Below are positions 28,302 to 36,840 of a stretch of 64,000 nucleotides of DNA, piece after piece. Origin of the DNA: Brevibacterium ihuae (GTDB lineage: Bacteria; Actinomycetota; Actinomycetes; Actinomycetales; Brevibacteriaceae); assembly GCF_900184225.1 (NCBI RefSeq), contig NZ_FXWZ01000003.1, forward strand, positions 1,119,684 through 1,183,683. The letters are read 5' to 3'. The stretch's first letter is position 1. Every line of letters starts with the position of its first letter. Position numbers and translations under genes: made by a program. The notes under the pieces are model-generated. The model was not told where the DNA came from, ran no database searches, and saw only the letters and a program-made list of their open reading frames with translations.

Positions 28302-30608
28302 TTGGCCAAGCACCAGAAGACCGCCGGGGGCCGTTCGGCCGCGGCGAAGACCAGCGTGAACAAGGGTCTGCTCAACTACCCCCGCTCGGGGGTGACCGGG
28401 TGGACCCGCTGGTTGCCGTCCCTGCGCCTCATCGGCGTCGGGGTGCTGGCGCTGTTCGTCCTCGTCATCGGCCTGTTCAGCATCGGCTACGCGGTGACCG
28501 ACGTCCCCGAGCCCAACGTCGAGGCCGCCGGCCAGACCTCGACGGTCTACTGGGACGACGGAGAGACCCCCCTGGGCACCTTCAGCATCGAGGACCGCGA
28601 GAGCGTCACGATCGACGAGATCTCCCCGGCCATGCAGCAGGCGGCGATCGCCGCCGAGGACCAATCGTTCTACGAGAACCGCGGCATCTCGATCAAGGGT
28701 CTGTCCCGCGCGGTGTGGGGCGTGGTGACCGACAACTACGCCGGCGGCGGCTCGACGATCACCCAGCAGTACGTCAAGAACTTCTATCTCACGAATGAGC
28801 GCAGCCTCGACCGCAAGGTGCGCGAGATGTTCATCGCGATCAAGATCGACCAGGAGCTCACCAAGGACGAGATCCTCGCGAACTACCTCAACACGATCTT
28901 CCTCGGGCGTCAGAGCTACGGCATCGAGGTCGCGGCGGAGAACTACTTCGACAAGCCCGCCTCCGAGCTCGACGTCGCCGAGAGCGCGCTGTTCGCGGCG
29001 ATGATCCAGCGCCCGGGTGCCGCCGACCCCGCGGAGAACCCCGAGGAGTACGCCGACCGCTTCCAGTACGTCCTCGACAACATGGCCGAGCTCGGCTACA
29101 TCACCGAGGAGGAGGCCGCCTCGACGGAGATGCCCGAGCTCACCGACCCGCAGCGGGACAACCAGTTCCGCGGCCAGAACGGCTACCTGCTCGACAACGT
29201 CCGCAAGGAGCTCGTCAACGCCGGCATCACCCCGGAGATGATCGACCGCGGCGGTCTGACGATCCACACGACCTACAACCAGGAGGACGTCGAGGCTGCG
29301 ATCGAGGCGGTCGAGGACCTGCCCGAGCTCAAGAAGGGCATGCACGTCGGCCTCCTGTCGATCGACCCGTCGACCGGCGGGATCAAGGCGATGTACGGCG
29401 GTGAGGACTACCTCGAGCGCCAGCAGAACCAGGCCACCGAGGACATCACGCAGGCCGGGTCGACCTTCAAGCCCTTCACGCTCGTCGCCGGCCTGGAGAA
29501 CGGCTACCGCCTCACCGACCACTTCGCGGGCAACAGCGGCACGACGATGATGTACGACGGCACCCCGTGGCGTCCGCAGAACTACGGCGGTGCGAACTAC
29601 GGCTCGGTGAGTCTGCTCCGGGCCACCCAGAGCTCGATCAACACCGCCTACGCGCAGCTGAACATCGAGGTCGGACCGGAGAAGACCCAGGACGTCGCGA
29701 TCCGCGCCGGGCTCGGCGAGGACACGAGCGGCCTCGAGCCGAACGCCGCGAACGTGCTCGGCACCGCGAGCCCCACGGTGGGTCGGATGACGACGGCCTA
29801 CGCGACGTTCGCGAGCAACGGCATCCGGCGCGCACCCCACTCGGTGTCCGAGGTCATCGATGCCGAGGACAAGGTCATCCACGAGGCGGACACCGAGGGC
29901 GAGCGCGTCTTCGACGAGGCCGTCATGGCGGAGACGAGCTACGCGCTCTCCCGCGTGGTGACCTCCGGTTCGGGCTCCTACGCCCAGAACCTCGGTCGGC
30001 CCGCCGCCGGCAAGACCGGCACCTCGCAGGACAACTACTCGGCGTGGTTCAGTGGCTACACCCCGAACCTCGCGACCTCCGTGGCGATCTACCGCGAGGA
30101 CGACAAGGGCAACCCGATGGAGATCGGCTCTTACGGCGGTCGCGGCTCGATCACCGGCGGCTCCTTCCCCGTGCAGGCGTGGACGAACTACATGAAGGAT
30201 GCACTCGAGGGCGAGGAGGTCGAGCAGTTCCCCGAGCGCGGCGAGCTGCCCGACGTCGAGAAGCCGAACAACGACTCCGGCGTGCCGCGCCAGGCACCGC
30301 CCGCCCGCCCGGCTCCGGACCGCCCCGATCGGCCGGAGAACGACGAACCCCGCGAGGAGCGGCCGCGCGAGGAGCGGCCGCGCGAGGAGGAGCCCGAGGA
30401 GGAGGCCCCGATCGAGGAGCAGCCGCGTGAGGAGGAGCCCCCGGAGGAGGAGCCTGCACCCGAGCCACCGCCCGAGGAGGAGCCCGCGCCGGAGCCCCCG
30501 GCACCCGAGCCGCCGGCACCGGAGCCGCCGCCCGCGCCGGAGCCCCCGCCGGTGCGGCCCCAGCCCGACCCGGGTGGAGGCGGCGGGATCGGCGGCGGAT
30601 CCGGCTGA
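28302..30608 (+). CDS. ponA: Class A penicillin-binding protein (PonA-like)
   Basis: Bifunctional peptidoglycan polymerase with one N-terminal membrane span (LIGVGVLALFVLVIGLFSI). I use TTG at 28302 after AGGGGG, giving 768 residues. The glycosyltransferase domain has its catalytic glutamate in AAEDQSFYENRG, then GGGSTITQQYVKN. The transpeptidase domain has the SxxK serine in AGSTFKPF, SSIN, and KTG in GKTGTSQDN. The last 120 residues are a Pro/Glu-rich tail with repeated REERPREE and PEPPAPEP units, ending GGGGGIGGGSG. The position before GT87 and rpsF matches mycobacterial ponA1. Confidence 0.94.
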   Translation: MAKHQKTAGGRSAAAKTSVNKGLLNYPRSGVTGWTRWLPSLRLIGVGVLALFVLVIGLFSIGYAVTDVPEPNVEAAGQTSTVYWDDGETPLGTFSIEDRESVTIDEISPAMQQAAIAAEDQSFYENRGISIKGLSRAVWGVVTDNYAGGGSTITQQYVKNFYLTNERSLDRKVREMFIAIKIDQELTKDEILANYLNTIFLGRQSYGIEVAAENYFDKPASELDVAESALFAAMIQRPGAADPAENPEEYADRFQYVLDNMAELGYITEEEAASTEMPELTDPQRDNQFRGQNGYLLDNVRKELVNAGITPEMIDRGGLTIHTTYNQEDVEAAIEAVEDLPELKKGMHVGLLSIDPSTGGIKAMYGGEDYLERQQNQATEDITQAGSTFKPFTLVAGLENGYRLTDHFAGNSGTTMMYDGTPWRPQNYGGANYGSVSLLRATQSSINTAYAQLNIEVGPEKTQDVAIRAGLGEDTSGLEPNAANVLGTASPTVGRMTTAYATFASNGIRRAPHSVSEVIDAEDKVIHEADTEGERVFDEAVMAETSYALSRVVTSGSGSYAQNLGRPAAGKTGTSQDNYSAWFSGYTPNLATSVAIYREDDKGNPMEIGSYGGRGSITGGSFPVQAWTNYMKDALEGEEVEQFPERGELPDVEKPNNDSGVPRQAPPARPAPDRPDRPENDEPREERPREERPREEEPEEEAPIEEQPREEEPPEEEPAPEPPPEEEPAPEPPAPEPPAPEPPPAPEPPPVRPQPDPGGGGGIGGGSG

Positions 30609-30635
30609 GGATCGGCGGTCCTGACCGACCACCGC

Positions 30636-30678
30636 GGAATCGCGGGGCCCGGAGAGCGATCTCCGGCCCCGCGATTCC
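30636..30678 (+). terminator. Strong stem-loop terminator after ponA
   Basis: A long GC-rich inverted repeat: the left arm begins GGAATCGCGGGGCC, and the right arm ends GGCCCCGCGATTCC, with an AGCGAT loop and one bulged C. It lies 28 bases after the PBP stop. Confidence 0.85.
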
Positions 30679-30747
30679 CTGTTCCGGCCCTGGGAGCGGC
30701 GTGCAGGAGCACGCGCGTGCTCCCGGTCGCCCCGTTAGGCTGACCCC

Positions 30748-32367
30748 ATGACCCGCTACACCCCCGCGACCCTCGCCCGCCCGCTGCTGGGCGGACCGCG
30801 CGGTGCCCGGCTCGCGAACGCCGGGCCGCGCCGGGGTGCCGTGGGCGGAGTGCTCGCGATGTGCCTGCTGGCCGCGACGACGCTCATCGGCGTGCTCGTC
30901 CAGGCGCCGTGCATCGCCCGCGGCTGGGATCTGCCCTACGCCTCCTTCCGGATGTGCGCCTCGCCGCTGGCGAACGGCCTGACCGGTGCGACCTTCCCCG
31001 ACGCGGCCGGACGGGCACCCGGGGCGATCGCGGAGTTCTCGCCGCTCACCGCGTGGGTGATCGAACTCGGACGCTGGTCCGGGGCCGCAGGATCGGCGGG
31101 GGATGTCGCCTTCTTCATGGTGCTCGTCCTCCTCGCGAACGTGCTCGCCGTCGCCGCCGGCGGCATCGCCCTCATCGCGCTCGCCCGCACCCGCGCGGAG
31201 CGCATGTGGGTCCCGGTGGCGTTCGTGTCGCCGGTCATCGTCTTCTCGCTCGGCCAGTCGCTCGACCCGATCGCCGTCGCCCTCGCCCTGTGGGCGTGCG
31301 TCCTGCTCCGACCCCTGCCCGCCGAACGGCCTCCCGGAGCGGCGGTCGTCGGCACCGCTGGGGACAGTGCCGGGGACAGCGCCGGGGAGGGTGCCGCCGG
31401 CACTGCTGGGGCCACCGCTGGGGACAGGGCCCAGGAGGGTGCCGCCGGCTCCGCGGCCCGTCCGGTCGCGCCGCGTTCGCCGATCGCGGCAGGGGTGCTC
31501 CTCGCGCTCGCGACCTTCATCAATCCGCTCGGCCTCATCCTGCTCCTCGCGCTCACCCTCGTCCATGTGTCGCGCCGGCGCCCCGATGAGCTCGCCGTCG
31601 CCGGCGGGGTGTTCGTTCTCGTCTCCGGCATCTTCATCGTCGTCGACGGGCGGCTGTTCGGCCGGCTCGCGGCCTGGTGGGCCGAGGCCGTCGACCGCGG
31701 CTCGATCGTCTCGCTGCTGAGCTTCGAGCCGAGCCTGGACCGGACCGTGCTGGCCCTCGTCTCGGTGATCGCATGGGCGGCCGCGCTCGTGATCGCCTCC
31801 GCGGTGATGCTCGCCGGGCGGCACCGCACGCCGCTGTCGCTGCCCGCGGTGGCGACGATGCTCCTCGGGCTCAGCCTGCTCTTCATGCCGGCCGCCCCGA
31901 CGTGGAACGCCCTGTGGCTCGTCCCGTTCGCCGCGCTCGCCGTGCGCCACCTGTGGATCCATGTGGCGTGGGGCCTGTCCGAGGCGGCCCTCGCGATCGC
32001 GATCCACCTCTCCGACGTCACGCCGCTCGAGTCCTCCGAGGGGCTCTCGCCCATGTGGCTGTCGATCTTCACGCTGCTGCGGCTCTTCGCCCTCGCCTTC
32101 CTCGTCCACCTCGCCGCCGAACGCCTGCGCGTGCCCGAGGACGCTCCGCCGGAGGGTGCGCCGGGCGCCGGACCGAGGCCTGCCGCGCCGGGTTCCGCGG
32201 CAGCCTCCGGAGTGCCGCCCGCTCCTCGGACGGCGGCCACAGCTCCCGTGCCCGCGGCCGAGCGCGGGCCGACGGTCACCTCGGGCGCGGACCGCGACGA
32301 TGACGGTCGGCGCGGGGACGCTGCGGCGACCGGGCGCGGACGTGACACGGAGCGGTCGCAGGACTAG
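30748..32367 (+). CDS. GT87-like polytopic membrane protein
   Basis: A 539-residue protein with about 9-10 membrane segments, an early periplasmic loop ([18 protein letters not shown]) and a long Ala/Pro-rich cytoplasmic tail. It matches the position (between ponA and rpsF) and style of mycobacterial Rv0051, a predicted GT-C/GT87-type membrane glycosyltransferase. No substrate can be named, and the typical acidic loop motif is not obvious. An Ala/Gly/Asp-rich loop at about residues 200-235 is encoded by imperfect GC-rich repeats. The rpsF promoter overlaps its 3' end. Confidence 0.65.
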   Translation: MTRYTPATLARPLLGGPRGARLANAGPRRGAVGGVLAMCLLAATTLIGVLVQAPCIARGWDLPYASFRMCASPLANGLTGATFPDAAGRAPGAIAEFSPLTAWVIELGRWSGAAGSAGDVAFFMVLVLLANVLAVAAGGIALIALARTRAERMWVPVAFVSPVIVFSLGQSLDPIAVALALWACVLLRPLPAERPPGAAVVGTAGDSAGDSAGEGAAGTAGATAGDRAQEGAAGSAARPVAPRSPIAAGVLLALATFINPLGLILLLALTLVHVSRRRPDELAVAGGVFVLVSGIFIVVDGRLFGRLAAWWAEAVDRGSIVSLLSFEPSLDRTVLALVSVIAWAAALVIASAVMLAGRHRTPLSLPAVATMLLGLSLLFMPAAPTWNALWLVPFAALAVRHLWIHVAWGLSEAALAIAIHLSDVTPLESSEGLSPMWLSIFTLLRLFALAFLVHLAAERLRVPEDAPPEGAPGAGPRPAAPGSAAASGVPPAPRTAATAPVPAAERGPTVTSGADRDDDGRRGDAAATGRGRDTERSQD

Positions 32368-32370
32368 AAT
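32342..32370 (+). promoter_or_regulatory. Putative promoter of the rpsF operon
   Basis: GTGACA (32342-32347), 17-base spacer, TAGAAT (32365-32370). It lies at the very end of the GT87 gene and gives a leader of about 105 bases before rpsF. Confidence 0.6.
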
Positions 32371-32435
32371 GGTGAGGTCTGTGCTGTCGTCGGAACGATT
32401 CCTGCGCCGGCCGGACACAACGTATGTACCCTCCT

Positions 32436-32454
32436 GCCATGGACCGACCATGGC
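32436..32454 (+). promoter_or_regulatory. Hairpin in rpsF leader, candidate S6:S18 autoregulatory site
   Basis: Perfect 7-bp stem GCCATGG / CCATGGC with loop ACCGA. Known S6:S18 leader motifs carry an unpaired CCG; here CCG is in the loop. It lies 28 bases before the rpsF start. Function is inferred by analogy. Confidence 0.45.
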
Positions 32455-32482
32455 CGCTGAGACCAGAGGAGGTGGGTTACAC

Positions 32483-32773
32483 GTGCGTCATTACGAGCTG
32501 ATGCTCATTCTCGATCCGGAACTCGACGAGCGCAATGTGAGTGCCACTGTCGAGAAGCTGCTCAAGGTGGTTCCCGCTGAAGGCGGAACCGTCGACAATG
32601 TGGATGTCTGGGGTCGTCGCCGCTTCGCGTACGAGATCCAGAAGAAGGCCGAAGGCTACTACGTGGTCGTGGACTTCCACGCCAGCCCGGCGACCACCAA
32701 GGAGCTCGACCGCCAGCTCGGTCTCAACGAGACCGTCATGCGGACCAAGATCCTTCGCCCGGACGCCAAGTAA
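32483..32773 (+). CDS. rpsF: 30S ribosomal protein S6
   Basis: GTG at 32483, with GAGGAGGT upstream, gives 96 residues beginning [18 protein letters not shown], the standard S6 start. It contains the family segment [26 protein letters not shown]6 binds 16S rRNA as a dimer with S18, encoded two genes downstream. The operon order rpsF-ssb-rpsR-rplI is conserved across bacteria. Confidence 0.97.
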   Translation: MRHYELMLILDPELDERNVSATVEKLLKVVPAEGGTVDNVDVWGRRRFAYEIQKKAEGYYVVVDFHASPATTKELDRQLGLNETVMRTKILRPDAK

Positions 32774-32804
32774 TCACTCACCGGAGCCGAACTAAGGAGC
32801 CAGC

Positions 32805-33425
32805 ATGGCAGGCGAGACCATCATCACCGTCGTTGGGAACATCACCGCGGACCCCGAACTGAGGTTCACCCCGAACGGCGCCGCGGTCGCCAACTTCACG
32901 GTCGCCTCGACCCCGCGCACCTTCGACCGTCAGGCCCAGGAGTTCAAGGACGGGGAGACGATGTTCCTCCGTTGCAGCGCCTGGCGCGAGATGGCCGAGA
33001 ACGTCGCGGAGTCCCTGCAGCGCGGCTCCCGAGTGATCGTCCAGGGACGTCTGAAGTCCCGCACCTTCGAGACCAAGGAAGGCGAACGCCGGACGGTCTT
33101 CGAGCTCGATGTCGACGAGGTCGGCCCGAGCCTGCGCTACGCCTCGGCGAGCGTGACGAAGAACGAGCGCGGCGGCGGCTACGGCGGCGGTGGCGGGAAC
33201 TTCGGCGGACGCGGCGGAAACCAGGGCGGCCAGGGTGGCGGCAACTCCGGCGGCGGATGGGGCCAGAACCCCAATGCCGGCGGTGGCGGCGGCTACCAGC
33301 AGGGCGGCCAGGGCGGATACAACCGCGGCCCGCAGCAGGACGACCCCTGGGCGTCGTCGAATCCTCAGAGCGGCCAGGGCGGCGGCGGTTGGGGCAACCC
33401 CACCGACGACGAGCCCCCGTTCTGA
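32805..33425 (+). CDS. ssb: Single-stranded DNA-binding protein
   Basis: 206 residues. The OB-fold covers about 1-112 ([32 protein letters not shown]...). A Gly/Gln/Asn-rich linker follows, ending in the acidic interaction tip DDEPPF, the actinobacterial version of DDDIPF that binds partner repair and replication proteins. AAGGAG-like sequence precedes ATG 32805. It sits in the rpsF operon, so it is coexpressed with ribosomal proteins. Confidence 0.97.
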   Translation: MAGETIITVVGNITADPELRFTPNGAAVANFTVASTPRTFDRQAQEFKDGETMFLRCSAWREMAENVAESLQRGSRVIVQGRLKSRTFETKEGERRTVFELDVDEVGPSLRYASASVTKNERGGGYGGGGGNFGGRGGNQGGQGGGNSGGGWGQNPNAGGGGGYQQGGQGGYNRGPQQDDPWASSNPQSGQGGGGWGNPTDDEPPF

Positions 33426-33454
33426 TCACCACATTTTTCTGACAGGAGACACTC

Positions 33455-33694
33455 ATGGCAAAGCCGGATCCCCGGAAGCCGATCAAGAAGAAGGCGAACC
33501 CGCTCAAGCCGGGTGAGGCTTCGCAGATCACCTACAAGGACACGTCCACACTGCGCAAGTTCATCTCCGACCGCGGCAAGATCCGTGCCCGCCGCGTCAC
33601 CGGAGTGACCGTGCAGGAGCAGCGCGTCATCGCCAAGGCCGTGAAGAACGCCCGCGAAATGGCTCTGCTTCCCTACTCGGGCTCGTCTCGCTGA
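33455..33694 (+). CDS. rpsR: 30S ribosomal protein S18 (cysteine-free form)
   Basis: 79 residues with the S18 core [31 protein letters not shown]...[11 protein letters not shown]. There is no cysteine in the protein, so it is the C-minus (zinc-independent) type, while the mycobacterial primary S18 carries a CxxC zinc site. AGGAG precedes ATG 33455. It partners with S6 from the same operon. Confidence 0.97.
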   Translation: MAKPDPRKPIKKKANPLKPGEASQITYKDTSTLRKFISDRGKIRARRVTGVTVQEQRVIAKAVKNAREMALLPYSGSSR

Positions 33695-33711
33695 TACGGA
33701 GGGAATCAACC

Positions 33712-34170
33712 ATGTCTACGAAGAAGCTCATTCTCAACCATGAGGTCGACGGCCTCGGTGCCGCCGGGGACGTCGTCGAGGTGCGTGCGGGCTACGCGCG
33801 CAACCTGCTCATCCCCCGCGGCTGGGCGACCCCGTGGAGCGAGGGCGCGCAGAAGCAGATCGACGCCCTGCGCAAGTCGCGCCAGACGCGTCAGATCGCG
33901 GACCGCGACGAGGCCCTGGCTCTCAAGGAGAAGCTCGAGTCGACCGCCGCGCGCATCGAGATGAAGGCCGGTGCCCAGGGTCGCCTGTTCGGCGCCGTCA
34001 CCCCGGCTCTCGTCGCCGAGGCGCTCTCGGCCTCCGCCGGGACCGACATCGACCGCCGCTCCGTCGCGCTGCCCGGTCACGTCAAGAGCTCCGGTTCGTA
34101 CACCGCTACCGTGCGCGTGCACGAGGAGATCACGGCGAACGCCAAGTTCGACGTCATCGGCAAGGCCTGA
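33712..34170 (+). CDS. rplI: 50S ribosomal protein L9
   Basis: 152 residues. The N-terminal rRNA-binding domain starts STKKLILNHEVDGLGAAGDVVEVRAGYARNLLIPRGWA, which contains the L9 signature. A charged connecting helix and the C-terminal domain (to VHEEITANAKFDVIGKA) follow. It is the last gene of the operon and is closed by a perfect 19-bp terminator stem. Confidence 0.97.
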   Translation: MSTKKLILNHEVDGLGAAGDVVEVRAGYARNLLIPRGWATPWSEGAQKQIDALRKSRQTRQIADRDEALALKEKLESTAARIEMKAGAQGRLFGAVTPALVAEALSASAGTDIDRRSVALPGHVKSSGSYTATVRVHEEITANAKFDVIGKA

Positions 34171-34197
34171 TCACCCGGCCTCGATCTCCACTCACAC

Positions 34198-34242
34198 AGC
34201 AATTTCCGGCGGTTCCTGAGAACGGAACCGCCGGAAATTGCT
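34198..34242 (+). terminator. 19-bp perfect stem-loop terminator after rplI
   Basis: AGCAATTTCCGGCGGTTCC (34198-34216), loop TGAGAAC (34217-34223), then GGAACCGCCGGAAATTGCT (34224-34242), 28 bases after the stop. There is no mismatch in 19 pairs. Confidence 0.92.
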
Positions 34243-34285
34243 GTTTCACCGCTGCTGTCCCGTCGCAGGGCAGGTTCTCCCGGAC

Positions 34286-34314
34286 CTGTCCCTTATACCC
34301 ATCTGACGCTGCCG
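34286..34314. other. Nextera-adapter-like 29-mer (possible assembly artefact)
   Basis: The stretch starts CTGTCCCTTATACCCATCT and continues GACGCTGCCG. It matches the Illumina Nextera mosaic-end plus read-2 adapter at 27 of 29 positions, with C for T at the sixth base and C for A at the fourteenth. It lies between the rplI terminator and DUF445. It is most likely residual library adapter, so the join here should be treated with caution. Confidence 0.75.
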
Positions 34315-34330
34315 TGGAAGAATGGCGACC

Positions 34331-35662
34331 ATGAGTGCGAACCCGACGAGCGCCATGACTCCCGCAGCGGCTCCGCCGAACGGTCCCGCCGCCGTGTCCC
34401 CGGGCGCGATGACGTCCCCGGAGGACCGTGACCGGGCCGTCGGCCTGCGGAACATGCGCAGGCTCGCGACCGGGCTGCTCGTCCTCGCCGCGGTGATCTT
34501 CCTCCTCACCCACCTGTTCACCGACAGCACGGGCGTGTGGGGCTTCGTCGCGCGCGCCTCGGAGGCGGCGATGATCGGCGCGATCGCCGACTGGTTCGCG
34601 GTGACCGCGCTGTTCCGCCACCCGCTCGGGCTCAAGATCCCGCACACCGCGATCATCCCGCGGAAGAAGGACGTCCTCGGGGAGAGCCTGTCGAACTTCG
34701 TCGCGGTGAACTTCCTCAAGTCGCACACCGTCGCGCCCAAGCTGCGGAAGGCCGAGATCACGCGGCGGGCCGGGAACTGGCTCGCGCAGGAGAAGAACCA
34801 GACGATCGTCGTCGAGCGCGCCGGCCAGGGCCTCGAGTACGTGCTCAAGCGGGTCGATGACGACGCGATCGAGGGGATCACCCGCAACGTGCTCGTCCCC
34901 AAGCTCGTCTCCACTCACAAGGCCCCGGTGCTCGGCCGGCTGCTCCAGGAGATCGTGCAGGACGGGGCGCACCACCGGCTCGTCGACCTCGTCGTGGGCG
35001 AGGCCTACATCTGGCTGTCGAACAACCCCCGGGTCATCGACGAGATCGTCGCGCAGAAGGCACCGGACTGGGTGCCGAGCTTCCTCAACGACACGGTGTC
35101 CAACCGGCTCCGGAAAGAGGTGCTGGGGTGGGTCGCCGAGGTGCGCGACAACCCGTACCACAAGGCCCGGCAGGCGCTCGATCGCTGGCTGCTCGAGCTC
35201 GCCGAGGCGCTCAAGACCGACACCTCGATCGCCGAGCGGGCCGAGGGGGTGCTGGACGATCTGCTCCGGCAGGAGGGCGTCGTCCACTCGGTGCTCGAGA
35301 TCTGGGCCTCGCTCAAGCGGCTGCTGCGCGGAGCCGTCCTCGAGTCCGACGGCGAGGTGCACGGCCGGATCCGGCAGCTGCTCGCCCGGATCGCCGAGCG
35401 GATGGTCGACGACGTCGAGTTCGCCCGGTCGATGGACGAGAGGATCGCGACCGCCGCCGGCGACCTCGCCGAATCGTTCGGTCCCGAGCTCGCGAGCGTC
35501 ATCTCCGACACGATCGCCGGCTGGGACGCGCGCGAGGCCTCGGACCGGATCGAGCTCTACGTCGGCCGCGACCTCCAGTACATCCGGATCAACGGCACGG
35601 TCATCGGTGCGCTCGTCGGCCTCGTCATCCACGCGATCACCCTCGTGCTCCCGCGGATCTGA
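34331..35662 (+). CDS. DUF445 family membrane protein
   Basis: A 443-residue protein of the DUF445/YjiN family. An early membrane segment (LLVLAAVIFLLTHLF) is followed by the family hallmark ASEAAMIGAIADWFAVTALFRHPLG.KIPHTAIIP. The middle is long and helical, and the protein ends in a second membrane span (VIGALVGLVIHAITLVLPRI). Function is unknown. The start is uncertain: ATG 34322 or 34331 are possible, and the upstream DNA contains adapter-like sequence. I choose 34331 for Shine-Dalgarno spacing. Confidence 0.87.
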   Translation: MSANPTSAMTPAAAPPNGPAAVSPGAMTSPEDRDRAVGLRNMRRLATGLLVLAAVIFLLTHLFTDSTGVWGFVARASEAAMIGAIADWFAVTALFRHPLGLKIPHTAIIPRKKDVLGESLSNFVAVNFLKSHTVAPKLRKAEITRRAGNWLAQEKNQTIVVERAGQGLEYVLKRVDDDAIEGITRNVLVPKLVSTHKAPVLGRLLQEIVQDGAHHRLVDLVVGEAYIWLSNNPRVIDEIVAQKAPDWVPSFLNDTVSNRLRKEVLGWVAEVRDNPYHKARQALDRWLLELAEALKTDTSIAERAEGVLDDLLRQEGVVHSVLEIWASLKRLLRGAVLESDGEVHGRIRQLLARIAERMVDDVEFARSMDERIATAAGDLAESFGPELASVISDTIAGWDAREASDRIELYVGRDLQYIRINGTVIGALVGLVIHAITLVLPRI

Positions 35663-35739
35663 GGGGCAGGCGGCACGTCGATGACCTCGGGAGCGGGATC
35701 GGGACGACAGTTCCGGCTGACCCCGTCGCACCCACCCGC

Positions 35740-35767
35740 TTGACCCTCACGCGCCGTGAGGTACGAC
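35740..35767 (+). promoter_or_regulatory. MerR/TipA-type operator-promoter
   Basis: TTGACC (35740-35745) overlaps a palindrome CCTCACG-CGC-CGTGAGG (35745-35761), followed by a TACGAC/GACAGT-like -10. Regulators of this family bind between -35 and -10, so the next gene probably controls itself. Confidence 0.6.
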
Positions 35768-35806
35768 AGTGATTCCGTGGACGACGATCGAAGGAGAACG
35801 ATTGCA

Positions 35807-36637
35807 GTGATGCCGGAAGCAGCGGATCACCTCGGGCCCGGCGAACCTGCCGGGGACGGGCTCACCGTCGGAAGGACGGCCGAGCTCGTGGGGGTGAGCG
35901 TGCGGACACTCCATCACTGGGATTCGCTGGGGCTCGTGCGCCCGAGCGCCCGGACCTGGGCCGGCTACCGGCTGTACGGGCGGACGGACATCGCTCGGCT
36001 GCAGCAGGTGCTCGTCTACCGGGAGCTCGGGATGGGTCTCGAGCGGATCGGTGGCATGCTCGACGCCTCGGACGCCGATGTGGCCGAGCAGCTGCGTGAC
36101 CAGCGTGATCTCCTCGCCGATCGGATCGCCCGCCTGCAGGCCATGAAGTCTGCGGTCGAACAGATGATGGAGGTGGAAACCATGGGGAAGAAGCTCACCC
36201 CTGAGCAGCAGGCCGAGGTCCTCGGCTCGAACTGGGACCCGAAGTGGCACTACGAGGCCGAGGAGCGCTGGGGCGGTACCGACGAATGGGCCGAGTCCGA
36301 GGCGCGCAAGGCGCAGATGGACCGCTCCGACTGGGAGCGGGTCAAGGAGGAGGCCGAGGCGCTCGAGGCCGACCTCGCCGGCGCGTTCCGCTCCGGGACG
36401 ACCCCCGGGTCCGAGGAGGCGAACGACCTCGCTGAGAGGCACCGCGCCTCGATCGGGCAGTGGTTCGAGGCGAGCCATGCGAAGCACGTGCTCATCGCCC
36501 GGGGCTACACCGAGGACCCGCGCTTCCGCGAGCACTACGATGCGCGTGAGACCGGGCTGGCGGCCTGGCTGCGCGAGGCCGTCGAGGCGAATGCGCGAGC
36601 GCACGGGGTCGACCCGGATTCGGCCGAATGGGAGTGA
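35807..36637 (+). CDS. TipA-like MerR-family transcriptional regulator
   Basis: About 276 residues from GTG 35807 (AAGGAG 10 bases upstream; ATG 35810 is the alternative). The MerR helix-turn-helix occupies about residues 20-90 (GLTVGRTAELVGVSVRTLHHWDSLGLVRPS...GYRLYG). A coiled dimerisation helix follows. The C-terminal TipAS-type effector domain (LTPEQQAEVLG...HRASIGQWFEASHAKHVLIARGY) binds thiopeptides and other drugs in TipA of Streptomyces. An autoregulatory palindrome lies upstream. No clear target gene is adjacent, since dnaB follows about 200 bases later. Confidence 0.88.
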   Translation: MMPEAADHLGPGEPAGDGLTVGRTAELVGVSVRTLHHWDSLGLVRPSARTWAGYRLYGRTDIARLQQVLVYRELGMGLERIGGMLDASDADVAEQLRDQRDLLADRIARLQAMKSAVEQMMEVETMGKKLTPEQQAEVLGSNWDPKWHYEAEERWGGTDEWAESEARKAQMDRSDWERVKEEAEALEADLAGAFRSGTTPGSEEANDLAERHRASIGQWFEASHAKHVLIARGYTEDPRFREHYDARETGLAAWLREAVEANARAHGVDPDSAEWE

Positions 36638-36840
36638 TCTCCCGGGATCCCGAGGCCGCCGGCCCGGGAATCCGCTCCCGAGGCGCGGGCCGGTGACGTG
36701 AGAGCGTCGCCGGCCCGTGGCGTGGTGCCGTCCGGGGTCGGTCGGCTGACGCTGGTGAGACCGCCCGCGTCCCCGGTGCGCGATAGAGTTGTCTGGCCGG
36801 TGGGACGCCGGCGGATCGAGCAGTGCGCGGGATGGGGACG

